40,118 bases of DNA, taken from assembly GCA_015478655.1 (NCBI GenBank), contig JADMIJ010000035.1, positions 1 through 40,118 on the forward strand, written 5' to 3'. The first letter of the stretch is position 1; each line of letters starts with the position of its first letter. This document shows, in pieces, positions 32,705 through 40,071 of this stretch. The notes beneath the pieces were generated by a model. It saw nothing but the letters and a program-made list of their open reading frames with translations. It ran no database searches and had not been told where the DNA came from. Source of the stretch: Acidimicrobiales bacterium. Lineage in GTDB: Bacteria > Actinomycetota > Acidimicrobiia > Acidimicrobiales > RAAP-2. The position numbers were made by a program, and so were the translations under genes.

Positions 32705-33436
32705 TCAATCGGAGGCCCCGGCCGCCTTGCGCTCTCGGCGGGAGGGCTTCGGTGCCGGGGGCGGCGGGCGCTTCGGGGTGTAGCGCTTGTTGGCCTCCGG
32801 ACCCGTCGGGCCCTTGTTGCGGCTGGCCTTCGATGGTGAGTTGCGGGACGCCCTGGCCGAGGTGACGGCGGCGCGTGATGTCGACGGGCCCGATTCGGCT
32901 CGCGCCGACCGGGCTTCGGCTGCTGCCGCTCGCTGGACCTTCCACGACCGGTGAAGGAGCCAGGCGGCCAAGGCGAGGAACGGGAGCCCGAGGACGAAAT
33001 TGGAGCTGAAGGCGAGGAAGGTGAACAGCGCCACGAATCCCACGGCCGCCCGGCGCCCGATGAATGTGGCGATGAACAGAAGTGCCGCCGAAGCCAGCCC
33101 GATCGCCAGTGAGGTCTGAGGCGAGACCTGACCCTTGGCCAGGGCCTTGTGTGAGTTGGTCTCGGAGAGGTAGACGATCACCCCAAAGAGGGCGGCACCC
33201 CCGGCAGCGCCGAACGAGAACCGTCTCTCCCGCTCGTCCAGTCGGTCGATGGACCGCTTGGTCGAGACAGTGGCCCGGCCCGGGTCGACATCGGCGGGCT
33301 TGGCATCGCCGCGCCGCGCACCGCCACGAAGTCGCTCGGACAGACGCCGCTTGGCGGCCGGCCGGTACGGCGGTGCCTCCCCGTCGACGTCGGCGTCCTC
33401 ATCTCCCAGGTATCGGTCGTCGGACGAGGGGGCCAT
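32705..33436 (-). CDS. Membrane protein of unknown function
   Basis: A 243-residue protein: a charged N-terminal region of ~70 residues, then three or four hydrophobic segments (FSFGAAGGAALFGVIVYLS, LAIGLASAALLFIATF, AAVGFVALFTFLAF...LPFLALAAWLL) and a basic, Pro/Lys-rich C-terminus (TPKRPPPPAPKP). No domain recognised. It may be a small integral membrane protein with cytoplasmic tails at both ends. It converges on the TetR gene (6 nt between stops) and follows the VOC gene in the same direction, with an 88-bp gap. Confidence 0.7.
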   Translation of the reverse strand: MAPSSDDRYLGDEDADVDGEAPPYRPAAKRRLSERLRGGARRGDAKPADVDPGRATVSTKRSIDRLDERERRFSFGAAGGAALFGVIVYLSETNSHKALAKGQVSPQTSLAIGLASAALLFIATFIGRRAAVGFVALFTFLAFSSNFVLGLPFLALAAWLLHRSWKVQRAAAAEARSARAESGPSTSRAAVTSARASRNSPSKASRNKGPTGPEANKRYTPKRPPPPAPKPSRRERKAAGASD

Positions 33437-33524
33437 CGGGCAAAGGCTATCGGTCGGGACGGGCGGGTCCGGCGCCGACTCCGGAGCCGTCAGAGGACGG
33501 CCTGCCGACCGCTCGCTTTGTCGA

Positions 33525-34400
33525 TCAGGTCGCCCGAAGGATCAGACGCAGTCCCCAGTTGTCCTCGGGTTCGATCACCCAGTGCGGACCGGCGTGGGCC
33601 TCGATCCACGACCGGGATGGGCCCACCGGCTCCGCGTCGGGCAGCCCGTCGGGCTCCTCGACCGTCAACTCGAGGTGGTGGACCCGACCCGTGCGCCCGC
33701 CCAGCCACTGGACCAGCTCCCCCGGTGGCGAGGGATCGGTCGGTGAGACGAGGCGGAGGCCCAGGGGACTGCCCCAGGCCAGATCGGCCCAGCGATGGTG
33801 GGAGCCCTGGCCCTCGTCGATCACGGTTCCCCCCAACAAGCCGACGAAGAGGGCGTTGGCGGCGTCGAAGTCGCTGACGGCATGCGTGACTCGTAGCAAC
33901 GACGCCGCGGCCACCGGTCCTGACCCGTCGCCGCGCCGCCGTCGGTCGGTCGGGTAGTCATCGGGGGGAGGACTGCTCCACGCGTTGGGCGCCTGTGCCA
34001 GCTGCACGACCACGCCGGTCGCCTCCTTGGGATGGAGGAAGGCCTCGAACCACTCCGGATCGCTCAGATCGATGCCGATCGGCTCGAGGCCGACCCGTCG
34101 CGCCGTGTCGATTGCTTCGCTCAGGTCGGGCACCTTGAAGGTCAGGTGGTGGGGGCCCGGCCCGGATTTGGCCATGAACCGGTCGAGGAAGTCATTGACC
34201 TGGATGTCGTAGGGCATGAGGACTTCGACGCGCGCCCCATTGGCGAAGCCGAGCTGACCGGGGGCAAAGCCGGGGCCCGGTCCTCCCGAGCTCCACTCGG
34301 CCCCGAGCTCGACGGCATAGCGGGTCCAGACGTCCTGCCATCGGGGTACGGCGTGTGCCACATGATCGAGAACCGCAGCTTCGATGGTCTGTCCACTCAT
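33525..34400 (-). CDS. Two-domain VOC (glyoxalase/epimerase-like) protein
   Basis: A 291-residue protein with two VOC domains. The first (1-~140): LDHVAHAVPRW (H13) then PHHLTFKVPDLSEA, ending GVVVQLAQ. The second (~165-290): RVTHAVSDFDAANALFVGLLGG then VHHLELTVEEPD and a LRLIL strand. Metal ligands in VOC enzymes are usually H, H/Q, H, E; here the strand-end Glu of the first domain appears as Gln (VVVQL) and that of the second is unclear. It might be a ring-cleavage or epimerase enzyme, or an antibiotic-binding protein. It is divergent from an amidase gene with 105 bp between starts. Confidence 0.85.
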   Translation of the reverse strand: MSGQTIEAAVLDHVAHAVPRWQDVWTRYAVELGAEWSSGGPGPGFAPGQLGFANGARVEVLMPYDIQVNDFLDRFMAKSGPGPHHLTFKVPDLSEAIDTARRVGLEPIGIDLSDPEWFEAFLHPKEATGVVVQLAQAPNAWSSPPPDDYPTDRRRRGDGSGPVAAASLLRVTHAVSDFDAANALFVGLLGGTVIDEGQGSHHRWADLAWGSPLGLRLVSPTDPSPPGELVQWLGGRTGRVHHLELTVEEPDGLPDAEPVGPSRSWIEAHAGPHWVIEPEDNWGLRLILRAT

Positions 34401-34492
34401 GGCTCCAGCCTGCTTGTCGACAGCACGCGCTGTCGAACTGATCGTCGACAGTGACTCGGAGACGGCCGGTTGTGGCCTGCAGGTCTCGCCAG

Positions 34493-34506
34493 TACGGTCG
34501 AGAGCA
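34493..34506 (+). promoter_or_regulatory. Promoter of the amidase gene
   Basis: TTGTGG at 34470-34475 and TACGGT at 34493-34498 are 17 bp apart, a standard -35/-10 spacing; the -10 ends 7 nt before ATG 34506, so the transcript would be leaderless. Confidence 0.5.
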
Positions 34507-35927
34507 TGGACTTGCGGAACGAGTCGGTCGTAGGGCTGGCCCGACAGGTGCGAAACGGCCAGTTGTCGGCCAGTTCGCTTGTGGACCACGCGTTGGGGCA
34601 GATCGCGGCACACAACCCGACGCTCAACGCCTTTGTTGCCGTTGACCCCGAGCGGGCCCGCGCCAGTGCCGCCGATGTGGATGCCAAGGTGGCGTCGGGC
34701 GTTGATCCCGGGCCGCTGGCCGGCATCCCCCTCGGCGTCAAGGATCTCGAGGACGCCGCCGGCTACGTGACCACCCATGGATCGAAGGCATTTGCCGAGG
34801 GTCCCACGGCAGCATCCGACTCGCCGTTGGTGGCCCGGCTGGTTGCGGCCGGATGCGTGGTGGTAGGGAAGACCAACACACCGGAGTTGGGCTGGAAGGC
34901 CGTCACCGACAATCGGGCCTTCGGGCAGACCCTCAATCCGTGGAGCCTCGATCACACTCCGGGCGGCTCCTCGGGTGGGAGCGCGGCGGCGATTGCGTCG
35001 GGGATGGTGCCTCTGGCCACGGGATCGGACGGTGGGGGATCGATCCGAATCCCGTCCTCGTGCTGCGGCCTGTCCGGCATGAAGCCGTCGCTCGGTCGAG
35101 TCCCGAGCGGTGGGCCGGTGGCGCCGGACTGGCACCACCTCTCGACCAAGGGCCCGTTGGCCCGCACCCTGGCGGATGTGGTCGCTGCCCTGGACGTGGC
35201 CGTCGGGCCGGATCCGAGCGACCTGAGGTCGCTCCCCAGGCCCGAGGCGTCCTGGATCGCCGCGCTCGACAACCCGAAGCCGCCCCGTCGGGTGGCGTGG
35301 TCCCCCACGCTCGGGTACGCCGAAGTCGACGCCGAGGTGCTGGACATCTGCCAGCGTGCGGTCGAGACCATGGCATCGTTGGGCACCGAGGTGGTGGAGA
35401 TCGACACCGTGTTCGACGCAGACCCGGTCGGCGATTGGCTCGCATTGACCGGCGCCTACAACCTGAGGACGCACGCCGAGGTGCGGGGGAGCAGGGCGTG
35501 GCAAGGCGTGGACCCGATTTTGGCCGCAGTGATCGACGCGGCCGCGTCGACAAGTGCCTTGGACGTGGTCCGAGCCGAGGATGCCTGCCATGCCCTCAAC
35601 TTGCGGTTGGTCGACCTGTTCCACGACGTCCGCCTCTTGATGACGCCTACCGTGGCCGCGGCACCCCCGCTCCGTTCGCTGGACGGCGCGGGGATGATCA
35701 ACGGGACGGCCGACTTCAACTGGGTCAAGTTCACCTATCCGTTCAACATGACCCGTTCGCCGGCTGCTTCGATTTGCGCCGGACTCACCTCGTCGGGTCT
35801 GCCCGTCGGGCTGCAGCTGGTCGGTCCTCAGCACGCCGACATTGTCGTGCTGCGGTCGGCTGCGGCCCTGGAGGAGGCCATCGGGTTCGACGCGCCGGCT
35901 CCCTTCCCTCCCTCGTCGGGAGATTGA
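34506..35927 (+). CDS. Amidase-signature family hydrolase
   Basis: A 473-residue protein with the complete amidase-signature catalytic triad: K79 (GIPLGVKD), cis-Ser S155 (GGSSGGSAAA) and nucleophile S179 (GSDGGGSIRIP). Such enzymes hydrolyse carboxamides or act as Glu-tRNA/Asp-tRNA amidotransferase subunits, but with no GatB/GatC gene nearby this one is more likely a stand-alone amidase or lactam hydrolase. Length is normal. The gene ends 88 bp before tRNA-Val, in the chromosomal part of the window. Confidence 0.93.
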   Translation: MDLRNESVVGLARQVRNGQLSASSLVDHALGQIAAHNPTLNAFVAVDPERARASAADVDAKVASGVDPGPLAGIPLGVKDLEDAAGYVTTHGSKAFAEGPTAASDSPLVARLVAAGCVVVGKTNTPELGWKAVTDNRAFGQTLNPWSLDHTPGGSSGGSAAAIASGMVPLATGSDGGGSIRIPSSCCGLSGMKPSLGRVPSGGPVAPDWHHLSTKGPLARTLADVVAALDVAVGPDPSDLRSLPRPEASWIAALDNPKPPRRVAWSPTLGYAEVDAEVLDICQRAVETMASLGTEVVEIDTVFDADPVGDWLALTGAYNLRTHAEVRGSRAWQGVDPILAAVIDAAASTSALDVVRAEDACHALNLRLVDLFHDVRLLMTPTVAAAPPLRSLDGAGMINGTADFNWVKFTYPFNMTRSPAASICAGLTSSGLPVGLQLVGPQHADIVVLRSAAALEEAIGFDAPAPFPPSSGD

Positions 35928-35966
35928 GGTCGGTTGGGCGGCGCTCTCGCGCTCCACGACAGGCGC

Positions 35967-35972
35967 TACCAT
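35967..35972 (+). promoter_or_regulatory. Possible -10 box for tRNA-Val
   Basis: TACCAT at 35967-35972 predicts transcription starting near 35979, giving a ~37-nt leader to the tRNA. No -35 is recognised. Confidence 0.3.
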
Positions 35973-36015
35973 GTCCACCTGCTCAATCGCGTTGTTTGTT
36001 GTCGTGGTCCGTCCC

Positions 36016-36092
36016 GGGCGTTTAGCTCAGTTGGTTAGAGCGCAGCCTTCACACGGCTGAGGTCGGAGGTTCGAGTCCTCTAGCGCCCACCA
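36016..36092 (+). tRNA. tRNA-Val, anticodon CAC
   Basis: A full cloverleaf of 77 nt including an encoded CCA. Acceptor GGGCGTT pairs with AGCGCCC (one G-T). D-stem GCTC/GAGC. Anticodon stem CAGCC/GGCTG with loop TTCACAC, giving CAC at 34-36 (reads GUG, Val). T-stem GGAGG/CCTCT with loop TTCGAGT. The 3' end lies directly against the recombinase gene on the other strand, making this tRNA the probable integration site of the element to its right. Confidence 0.96.
36049..36092. other. Probable attachment site (attL) inside tRNA-Val
   Basis: The 3' half of the tRNA gene is the usual crossover place for tRNA-targeted elements, and the recombinase gene starts its last codons here. The matching attR is not in the window, so its ends cannot be defined from this sequence. 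Confidence 0.5.
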
Positions 36093-37608
36093 CATCGTCG
36101 TATTCGAACTTGGGCTCAGAAAAGAGCAAATCGAAGGGTTCTTTGTAGGCCACCTCGACGACGTGACCGTTGCGCACGTGGACCTCGTCGAGGACAGCGG
36201 CGTTGAACAACTTCCTCGTCCGGTCGCCTCCGCGCCGGTAGGCGGTAGCGCAGCGAGTCGAGAACCGCAATGCCAGGTCCATGACCTCCTGCCAGTCATC
36301 GAGGCTGGCATCGAGGACGGCTTGGCGGGATTCGATGGTTCGCAGCTCGGCGCCGATGCGCTCTTGTTCTCGCCTGAGCATCACGACGTCGATGGCGTTG
36401 ACGTAGTAGGCCTCCATGAGCTTGCAACGCTCGGCCTCGGCATGTTCGTGTCGTTGGGCGAGCAGCTCGCTTTCGGCGGTGGTGTCTACGTGCCGGGTGG
36501 CCACCTCGGTGGCGATCGCCTCCCGGAGGCCGTCGGCCCAGTCGGCGGGAACCTCGATGCGGCCGTAGAGGTCCTCGACCTCGGCTTCGAGCTGGTCGGC
36601 GGCCACGTAGCGTTCCCGACAGCCGGTGCCATTGCGCCGATCCTTCTGGCCCAAACAGTAGAAGTAGGTGTAGGTCCCTTTCGAGTACTGGATCGAGAGC
36701 CGCCGCCGACACACCCCACAAACCAGGAGGCCCTTCAGGTAGTGGTGGTGCCGGCGCTCCCGGGTGCCCCGCATCGAGCGGGCGGCGAGCAGCTCTTGCA
36801 CGGTGTCGAACGTGGTTCGGTCGACGAGCGGCTCGTGACTGGCGGGGTACTCGACGCCGTCCCATTCGACGATCCCGACATAGGCGCGATGGGCGAGCAG
36901 GCTGGCGAGTCCCGAGACGGTGAGCGCCTTGGCGCGGTAGTGGCCACCCCGACCCCGATTGCGCAGGCCCCGGTGTGCCATCTCCTCGGCCAGACGCTCC
37001 ATGGTCCAGTCGCCGGAGGCGTACAACTCGAACGCCGTCCGGACCAGTGGCGCCCGCTCCGGATCGGGGACGATGTGGGCCACCTGGCGGCCGCCGATCG
37101 GCTCCCGGATGTTGAGGTAGCCCAGTGGGGCCTTGTGGGGGTAGCCGCCGAGCTTCGCTTTCTGGCCCATGCCCTTCCGGACCTCGGTCGCCAAGTTGGC
37201 CGAGTAGAACTCGGCCATCAGAGCGTGGATGCCCTCGACTAGGCGGCCCGAGGCGGTCTCGTCCAGGTTCTCGGTCACCGAGACCAGCGTGACGCCGCGT
37301 CGGCGCAATGCCGCCCGGATGGCGATGTGGTCCTCCATGTTCCGGGCCAATCGGTCGACCTTGTGGACGACGACCGCCTCGATGTCGCCGTCCTCTGTGA
37401 TCCGAGCGAGCATCGCTCGAAGCTGGAGCCGATCGGCCGAGCGGGCGGATTCGCCCTTGTCGACGTACTCGTCGATCAGCTCCCAGCCCTCGTCGCGGAT
37501 CCGGCGCCCGCAGGCCTCGCGCTGAGCGGCGATCGAGAAGCCATCTTCGGTCAGGTCCTTCTCGGCCTGATCCTTGGTCGACACTCGTAGGTAGATCACA
37601 CAGCGCAC
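36049..37608 (-). CDS. Large serine recombinase (site-specific integrase)
   Basis: A 519-residue large serine recombinase. Catalytic S10 in YLRVSTKDQ; resolvase domain to ~150 with VHKVDRLARN; Recombinase domain ~170-290; zinc ribbon with Cys pairs CGVCRR and YFYCLGQKDRRNGTGC at ~300-335; coiled-coil region ~350-450. It catalyses integration and excision between attP and attB without high homology. GTG 37608 has GAGGAGG upstream. The last ~14 codons (ending GARGLEPPTSAV) are antisense to tRNA-Val, with the TGA stop in the anticodon loop, so the protein tail is made of host tRNA sequence in the integrated form. Confidence 0.94.
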   Translation of the reverse strand: MRCVIYLRVSTKDQAEKDLTEDGFSIAAQREACGRRIRDEGWELIDEYVDKGESARSADRLQLRAMLARITEDGDIEAVVVHKVDRLARNMEDHIAIRAALRRRGVTLVSVTENLDETASGRLVEGIHALMAEFYSANLATEVRKGMGQKAKLGGYPHKAPLGYLNIREPIGGRQVAHIVPDPERAPLVRTAFELYASGDWTMERLAEEMAHRGLRNRGRGGHYRAKALTVSGLASLLAHRAYVGIVEWDGVEYPASHEPLVDRTTFDTVQELLAARSMRGTRERRHHHYLKGLLVCGVCRRRLSIQYSKGTYTYFYCLGQKDRRNGTGCRERYVAADQLEAEVEDLYGRIEVPADWADGLREAIATEVATRHVDTTAESELLAQRHEHAEAERCKLMEAYYVNAIDVVMLRREQERIGAELRTIESRQAVLDASLDDWQEVMDLALRFSTRCATAYRRGGDRTRKLFNAAVLDEVHVRNGHVVEVAYKEPFDLLFSEPKFEYDDVVGARGLEPPTSAV

Positions 37609-37739
37609 CGGCCACCTCCTCGGTCAGTTGGTCCATGTGACCTCCGTTGGCCGGGAAAGGCAACTCCCTCGGCCCGGACCTCCCGTGCCAGGGCGACCAG
37701 AGCCCGGGCATAGGGGCGGAGCGCCTCGGGCGATGGCAC
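37596..37739 (-). CDS. Possible 47-residue protein upstream of the recombinase
   Basis: A short frame with a helical segment SPEALRPYARALVALAREVRAEGVAF followed by a basic tail. GTG 37739 has an AAAGG-like site 4 nt upstream, and its stop overlaps the recombinase start by 13 nt, as expected for a coupled small gene. The tail (GQRRSHGPTDRGGG) looks non-conserved and may be shadow sequence. It might be a recombination directionality factor or DNA-binding accessory protein, but nothing shows this. Confidence 0.35.
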   Translation of the reverse strand: MPSPEALRPYARALVALAREVRAEGVAFPGQRRSHGPTDRGGGRCAV

Positions 37740-38017
37740 CGGCCTTTGCTCTTCACTCCGACCTCGCGGCTGGCGGGGTAACGCCACGCTGGTAGTTCGC
37801 GACCGCGGAGGCCCTCCCTGACCGCCGTGTCGGTCACGTCGCGGACGGTGCGGTAGTCGGGTCACGCCCTGCACGGCATCTGTCGCACTGGGTGCCGCGC
37901 GGCGCACCGAACCTCGCGGATGGCGGGGCACCCTCGCACCCGAGGGCGGCTTTTGCTGTGCGCCATCGCTGCGGCCTGTTCCGTGCCCGCCGGGTCGAAC
38001 CTTGTCGATGGGCTGGC
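37740..38017. other. 278-bp gap inside the element
   Basis: Between the small frame and the replication-relaxation gene stop. A minus-strand stretch around 37790-37860 (RTVRDVTDTAVREGLRGRELPAWRYPAS) has protein-like composition but no good start. A CCCTCG/CGAGGG stem (37931-37936 with 37941-37946) is followed on the plus strand by TTTT, opposite in direction to the genes. Confidence 0.35.
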
Positions 38018-39679
38018 TCATCGGCGGCTCTGGAGCTCGGTGCGGCGAGCAGCGATGCGTCGGAGCGACTCCTCGAGGGGCGGCGGCAGTTCAGGGGCTT
38101 CGACGAGCGGCACGAGCACCCCGCCACAGCACCGGCAGGTCGGGGTCGGGATCCTTCGACCGGCGGGCTGGTCATCATTTCGGGGCAGGGCGCAGCTCGG
38201 ACAGACGAGAAGGTGGCCGGCGTCGTAGTCGGCGTCGAGTTCGGCATGGTCGGTCCGGAGGCGCCGGTGCCGCGGGAGGGCCCGGAGGCGGGCTGCCCGG
38301 GCGGCCGATCGGCGGCCTTCGTGCTCCGCCATCGCCTCGTCAATGGCGACGCGCCCGTCAACGGGCGAGTTCGGCCTGAGAGCCCGATCGTCCACCAGGG
38401 CACCAGCGGCCAGCGCGGCAGCGGGACGGCACAGACGAGGGTCAGCGAGGCGGACGGACTCGTGCTCCCCGAGCAGCCAGTCGGCCTGGGCGATCCAGCA
38501 CTCCCGGTAGAGGCGGCGCCAGGCGGCGAGGAGGACGTCCGGCGGCGTCCCGCTAGCTTCGGTCTTCGCTGTTCCCCACCATTCGAGGGTGGCCTCCACC
38601 AGCTCCAGGTGGTCGAGGCCCCACTGCTCCCGGGCGTTGCTGGTGTGGAGTGGCCCGTCGAAGAGGTAGCGGATCACGGCCGCGGCTTCGTCGTCGCCAA
38701 TGCGCTGGGCTAGGGCCTGCCAGTCGCGATCGAGGCCGTGCACGAGGGAGTGGCGGCGCCGCTCCGCTTGTTGGCGACGGGCCGTCTCGACGCGGGCCAC
38801 CACTCGGCGGTACTGGCGCACCTCGGGCGCGAGCAGGGCCGAGAGCGTCATCGGGGCATCTCCAACCGCCGAGCGCCACATCGGGGCAGCGACGGCCTCC
38901 TCCGGCGAAGCGACCGCCGCGCAGGCCGCTACCAGCTCGTCGTAGTGGGCTGCGTTCTCCCGCTCGTAGCCGGAGGGGCGGGGCCGGTCCTTCTCGACGC
39001 CGGCGAGGAAGCGGTTCACCCGGGCCTCGGAGGTCGTCACCAGCAGCAGCGCCGGACAGCACGGGTGGCGGTCCCACCAGATGGTCTCCCGGCAGTAGCG
39101 GCGGTGCCGGGCCGCCTTGGCCCGCAGGCGGGCCTGGTCCATGGTGGCGAAGTCGATCTCGAAGAAGGCGCCGGCCACCCCCGCCGTTCCATCCAGGTCG
39201 AGCTGCAGCTCGGCATAGGCGTCGGGGCGGAGACGGCCGGTGCCCTGGTAGCTCGACCAGTCCTCCCAGCCGTCCTCGTCCCGGTGCCAGCGGGTGCGAT
39301 GGAGCCCGACGCTCGGGCCGACGTCGCCGAGCGCCACGTAGAGGCCGGCGATGGCCGCCGTGTGCCGGAGGAACAGGGGGTTCGGCGTGCCTTTGCCCGG
39401 GGCGGGGGAGGTGCCCTCGACGATCCGGGCGGCGGCCCGGGTCAGCCACCAGTAGAAGGGCGCCGAGCCCGACGCCGCATATGGACGGGTCCGTTCCACC
39501 AGCGAGTGGTTACGCAGCCGGGTGAGGCGATAGTCGATGGTCCGTTCGGGACGGCCGATCAGTGCGATCAGCTGGGGCGTCGTCAGCACCCGATGCGCTT
39601 GCAGCAGCCCGAGGATGTCATGGTCAATGTCACCGAGGGAGGCCACCTTCGCTGCCATCGTGCCGTCGCCTCGATTCAT
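38018..39679 (-). CDS. Replication-relaxation family protein of the element
   Basis: A 553-residue protein. The N-terminus is a winged HTH (LGDIDHDILGLLQAHRVLTTPQLIALIGRPERTIDYRLTRLRNHSLVERTRPY, ~14-67) followed by FYWWLTRAAARIVEG, the replication-relaxation (Replic_Relax) family pattern; then RPDAYAELQLDL...FFEIDFATMDQARL, and a C-terminal zinc ribbon (CPSC...TPTCRCCGG). The family occurs on actinobacterial plasmids and ICEs and is linked by name to plasmid replication or relaxation. ATG 39679 has GGAAGAAGG close upstream; ATG 39658 is an alternative. Confidence 0.85.
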   Translation of the reverse strand: MNRGDGTMAAKVASLGDIDHDILGLLQAHRVLTTPQLIALIGRPERTIDYRLTRLRNHSLVERTRPYAASGSAPFYWWLTRAAARIVEGTSPAPGKGTPNPLFLRHTAAIAGLYVALGDVGPSVGLHRTRWHRDEDGWEDWSSYQGTGRLRPDAYAELQLDLDGTAGVAGAFFEIDFATMDQARLRAKAARHRRYCRETIWWDRHPCCPALLLVTTSEARVNRFLAGVEKDRPRPSGYERENAAHYDELVAACAAVASPEEAVAAPMWRSAVGDAPMTLSALLAPEVRQYRRVVARVETARRQQAERRRHSLVHGLDRDWQALAQRIGDDEAAAVIRYLFDGPLHTSNAREQWGLDHLELVEATLEWWGTAKTEASGTPPDVLLAAWRRLYRECWIAQADWLLGEHESVRLADPRLCRPAAALAAGALVDDRALRPNSPVDGRVAIDEAMAEHEGRRSAARAARLRALPRHRRLRTDHAELDADYDAGHLLVCPSCALPRNDDQPAGRRIPTPTCRCCGGVLVPLVEAPELPPPLEESLRRIAARRTELQSRR

Positions 39680-39792
39680 GACCTTCTTCCGCCGAACAGG
39701 CGAAGCACCTTGATTGCCACTCTTCCCCACCAGTCGGGGTCCTCCCGGGTTGCCCGATTCTCGCCCTGGCCGGCGGCTTCGCAACGGCGACG

Positions 39793-39823
39793 CTCGCGGA
39801 TCGGAGATGGAGCGATCCGCGAG
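39793..39823. repeat. Perfect 11-bp inverted repeat
   Basis: CTCGCGGATCG (39793-39803), 9-nt spacer, CGATCCGCGAG (39813-39823). Long and perfect enough to be a protein-binding site or hairpin; it abuts the next stem with no gap. Confidence 0.75.
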
Positions 39824-39846
39824 TGCCCTCGCCTCAGGCGAGGGCA
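39824..39846. repeat. Perfect 10-bp hairpin, 3-nt loop
   Basis: TGCCCTCGCC (39824-39833), loop TCA, GGCGAGGGCA (39837-39846). No T-run follows, so it is not a typical intrinsic terminator. Confidence 0.75.
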
Positions 39847-40028
39847 AGCAGCTCTCCGGCCGGGGAGTCGTGGGGGCGGTTGGGCTTGACGGCGCTGGGT
39901 TGTCGCCGGCTGGCGACGACATCGGACGTGTCGGTGTCTCACGGGCCTCCTTGGATGAGTGTCTCCATAGAAGAACAAGGGAAAACGAGCCCAAGTGAGA
40001 CAAATGAATTCGAAGAACCTTCTGACCA

Positions 40029-40047
40029 GGCTCGTTGCTTACGAGCC
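40029..40047. repeat. 7-bp inverted repeat near the window edge
   Basis: GGCTCGT (40029-40035), loop TGCTT, ACGAGCC (40041-40047). The sequence around it is AT-richer than the rest of the element. Confidence 0.5.
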
Positions 40048-40071
40048 CAGCCACCGAGCGCCTGCCTGTCG

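Noticed and set aside
34401..35978. N-terminal extension of the VOC frame across the amidase gene
   Set aside because: The extension is antisense to a well-supported amidase; the VOC fold starts at ATG 34400.
36049..36092. Recombinase C-terminal peptide GARGLEPPTSAV as a conserved protein motif
   Set aside because: It is antisense translation of the tRNA gene, so its recurrence in databases reflects tRNA conservation, not a protein domain.
37931..37950. Hairpin with TTTT as terminator of the replication-relaxation gene
   Set aside because: The T-run follows on the plus strand, while the genes run on the minus strand.
39680..40054. 125-residue N-terminal extension of the replication-relaxation protein
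   Set aside because: Pro/Ser/Arg-rich without domain pattern, and it would overlay the hairpin block. The family fold begins after ATG 39679.
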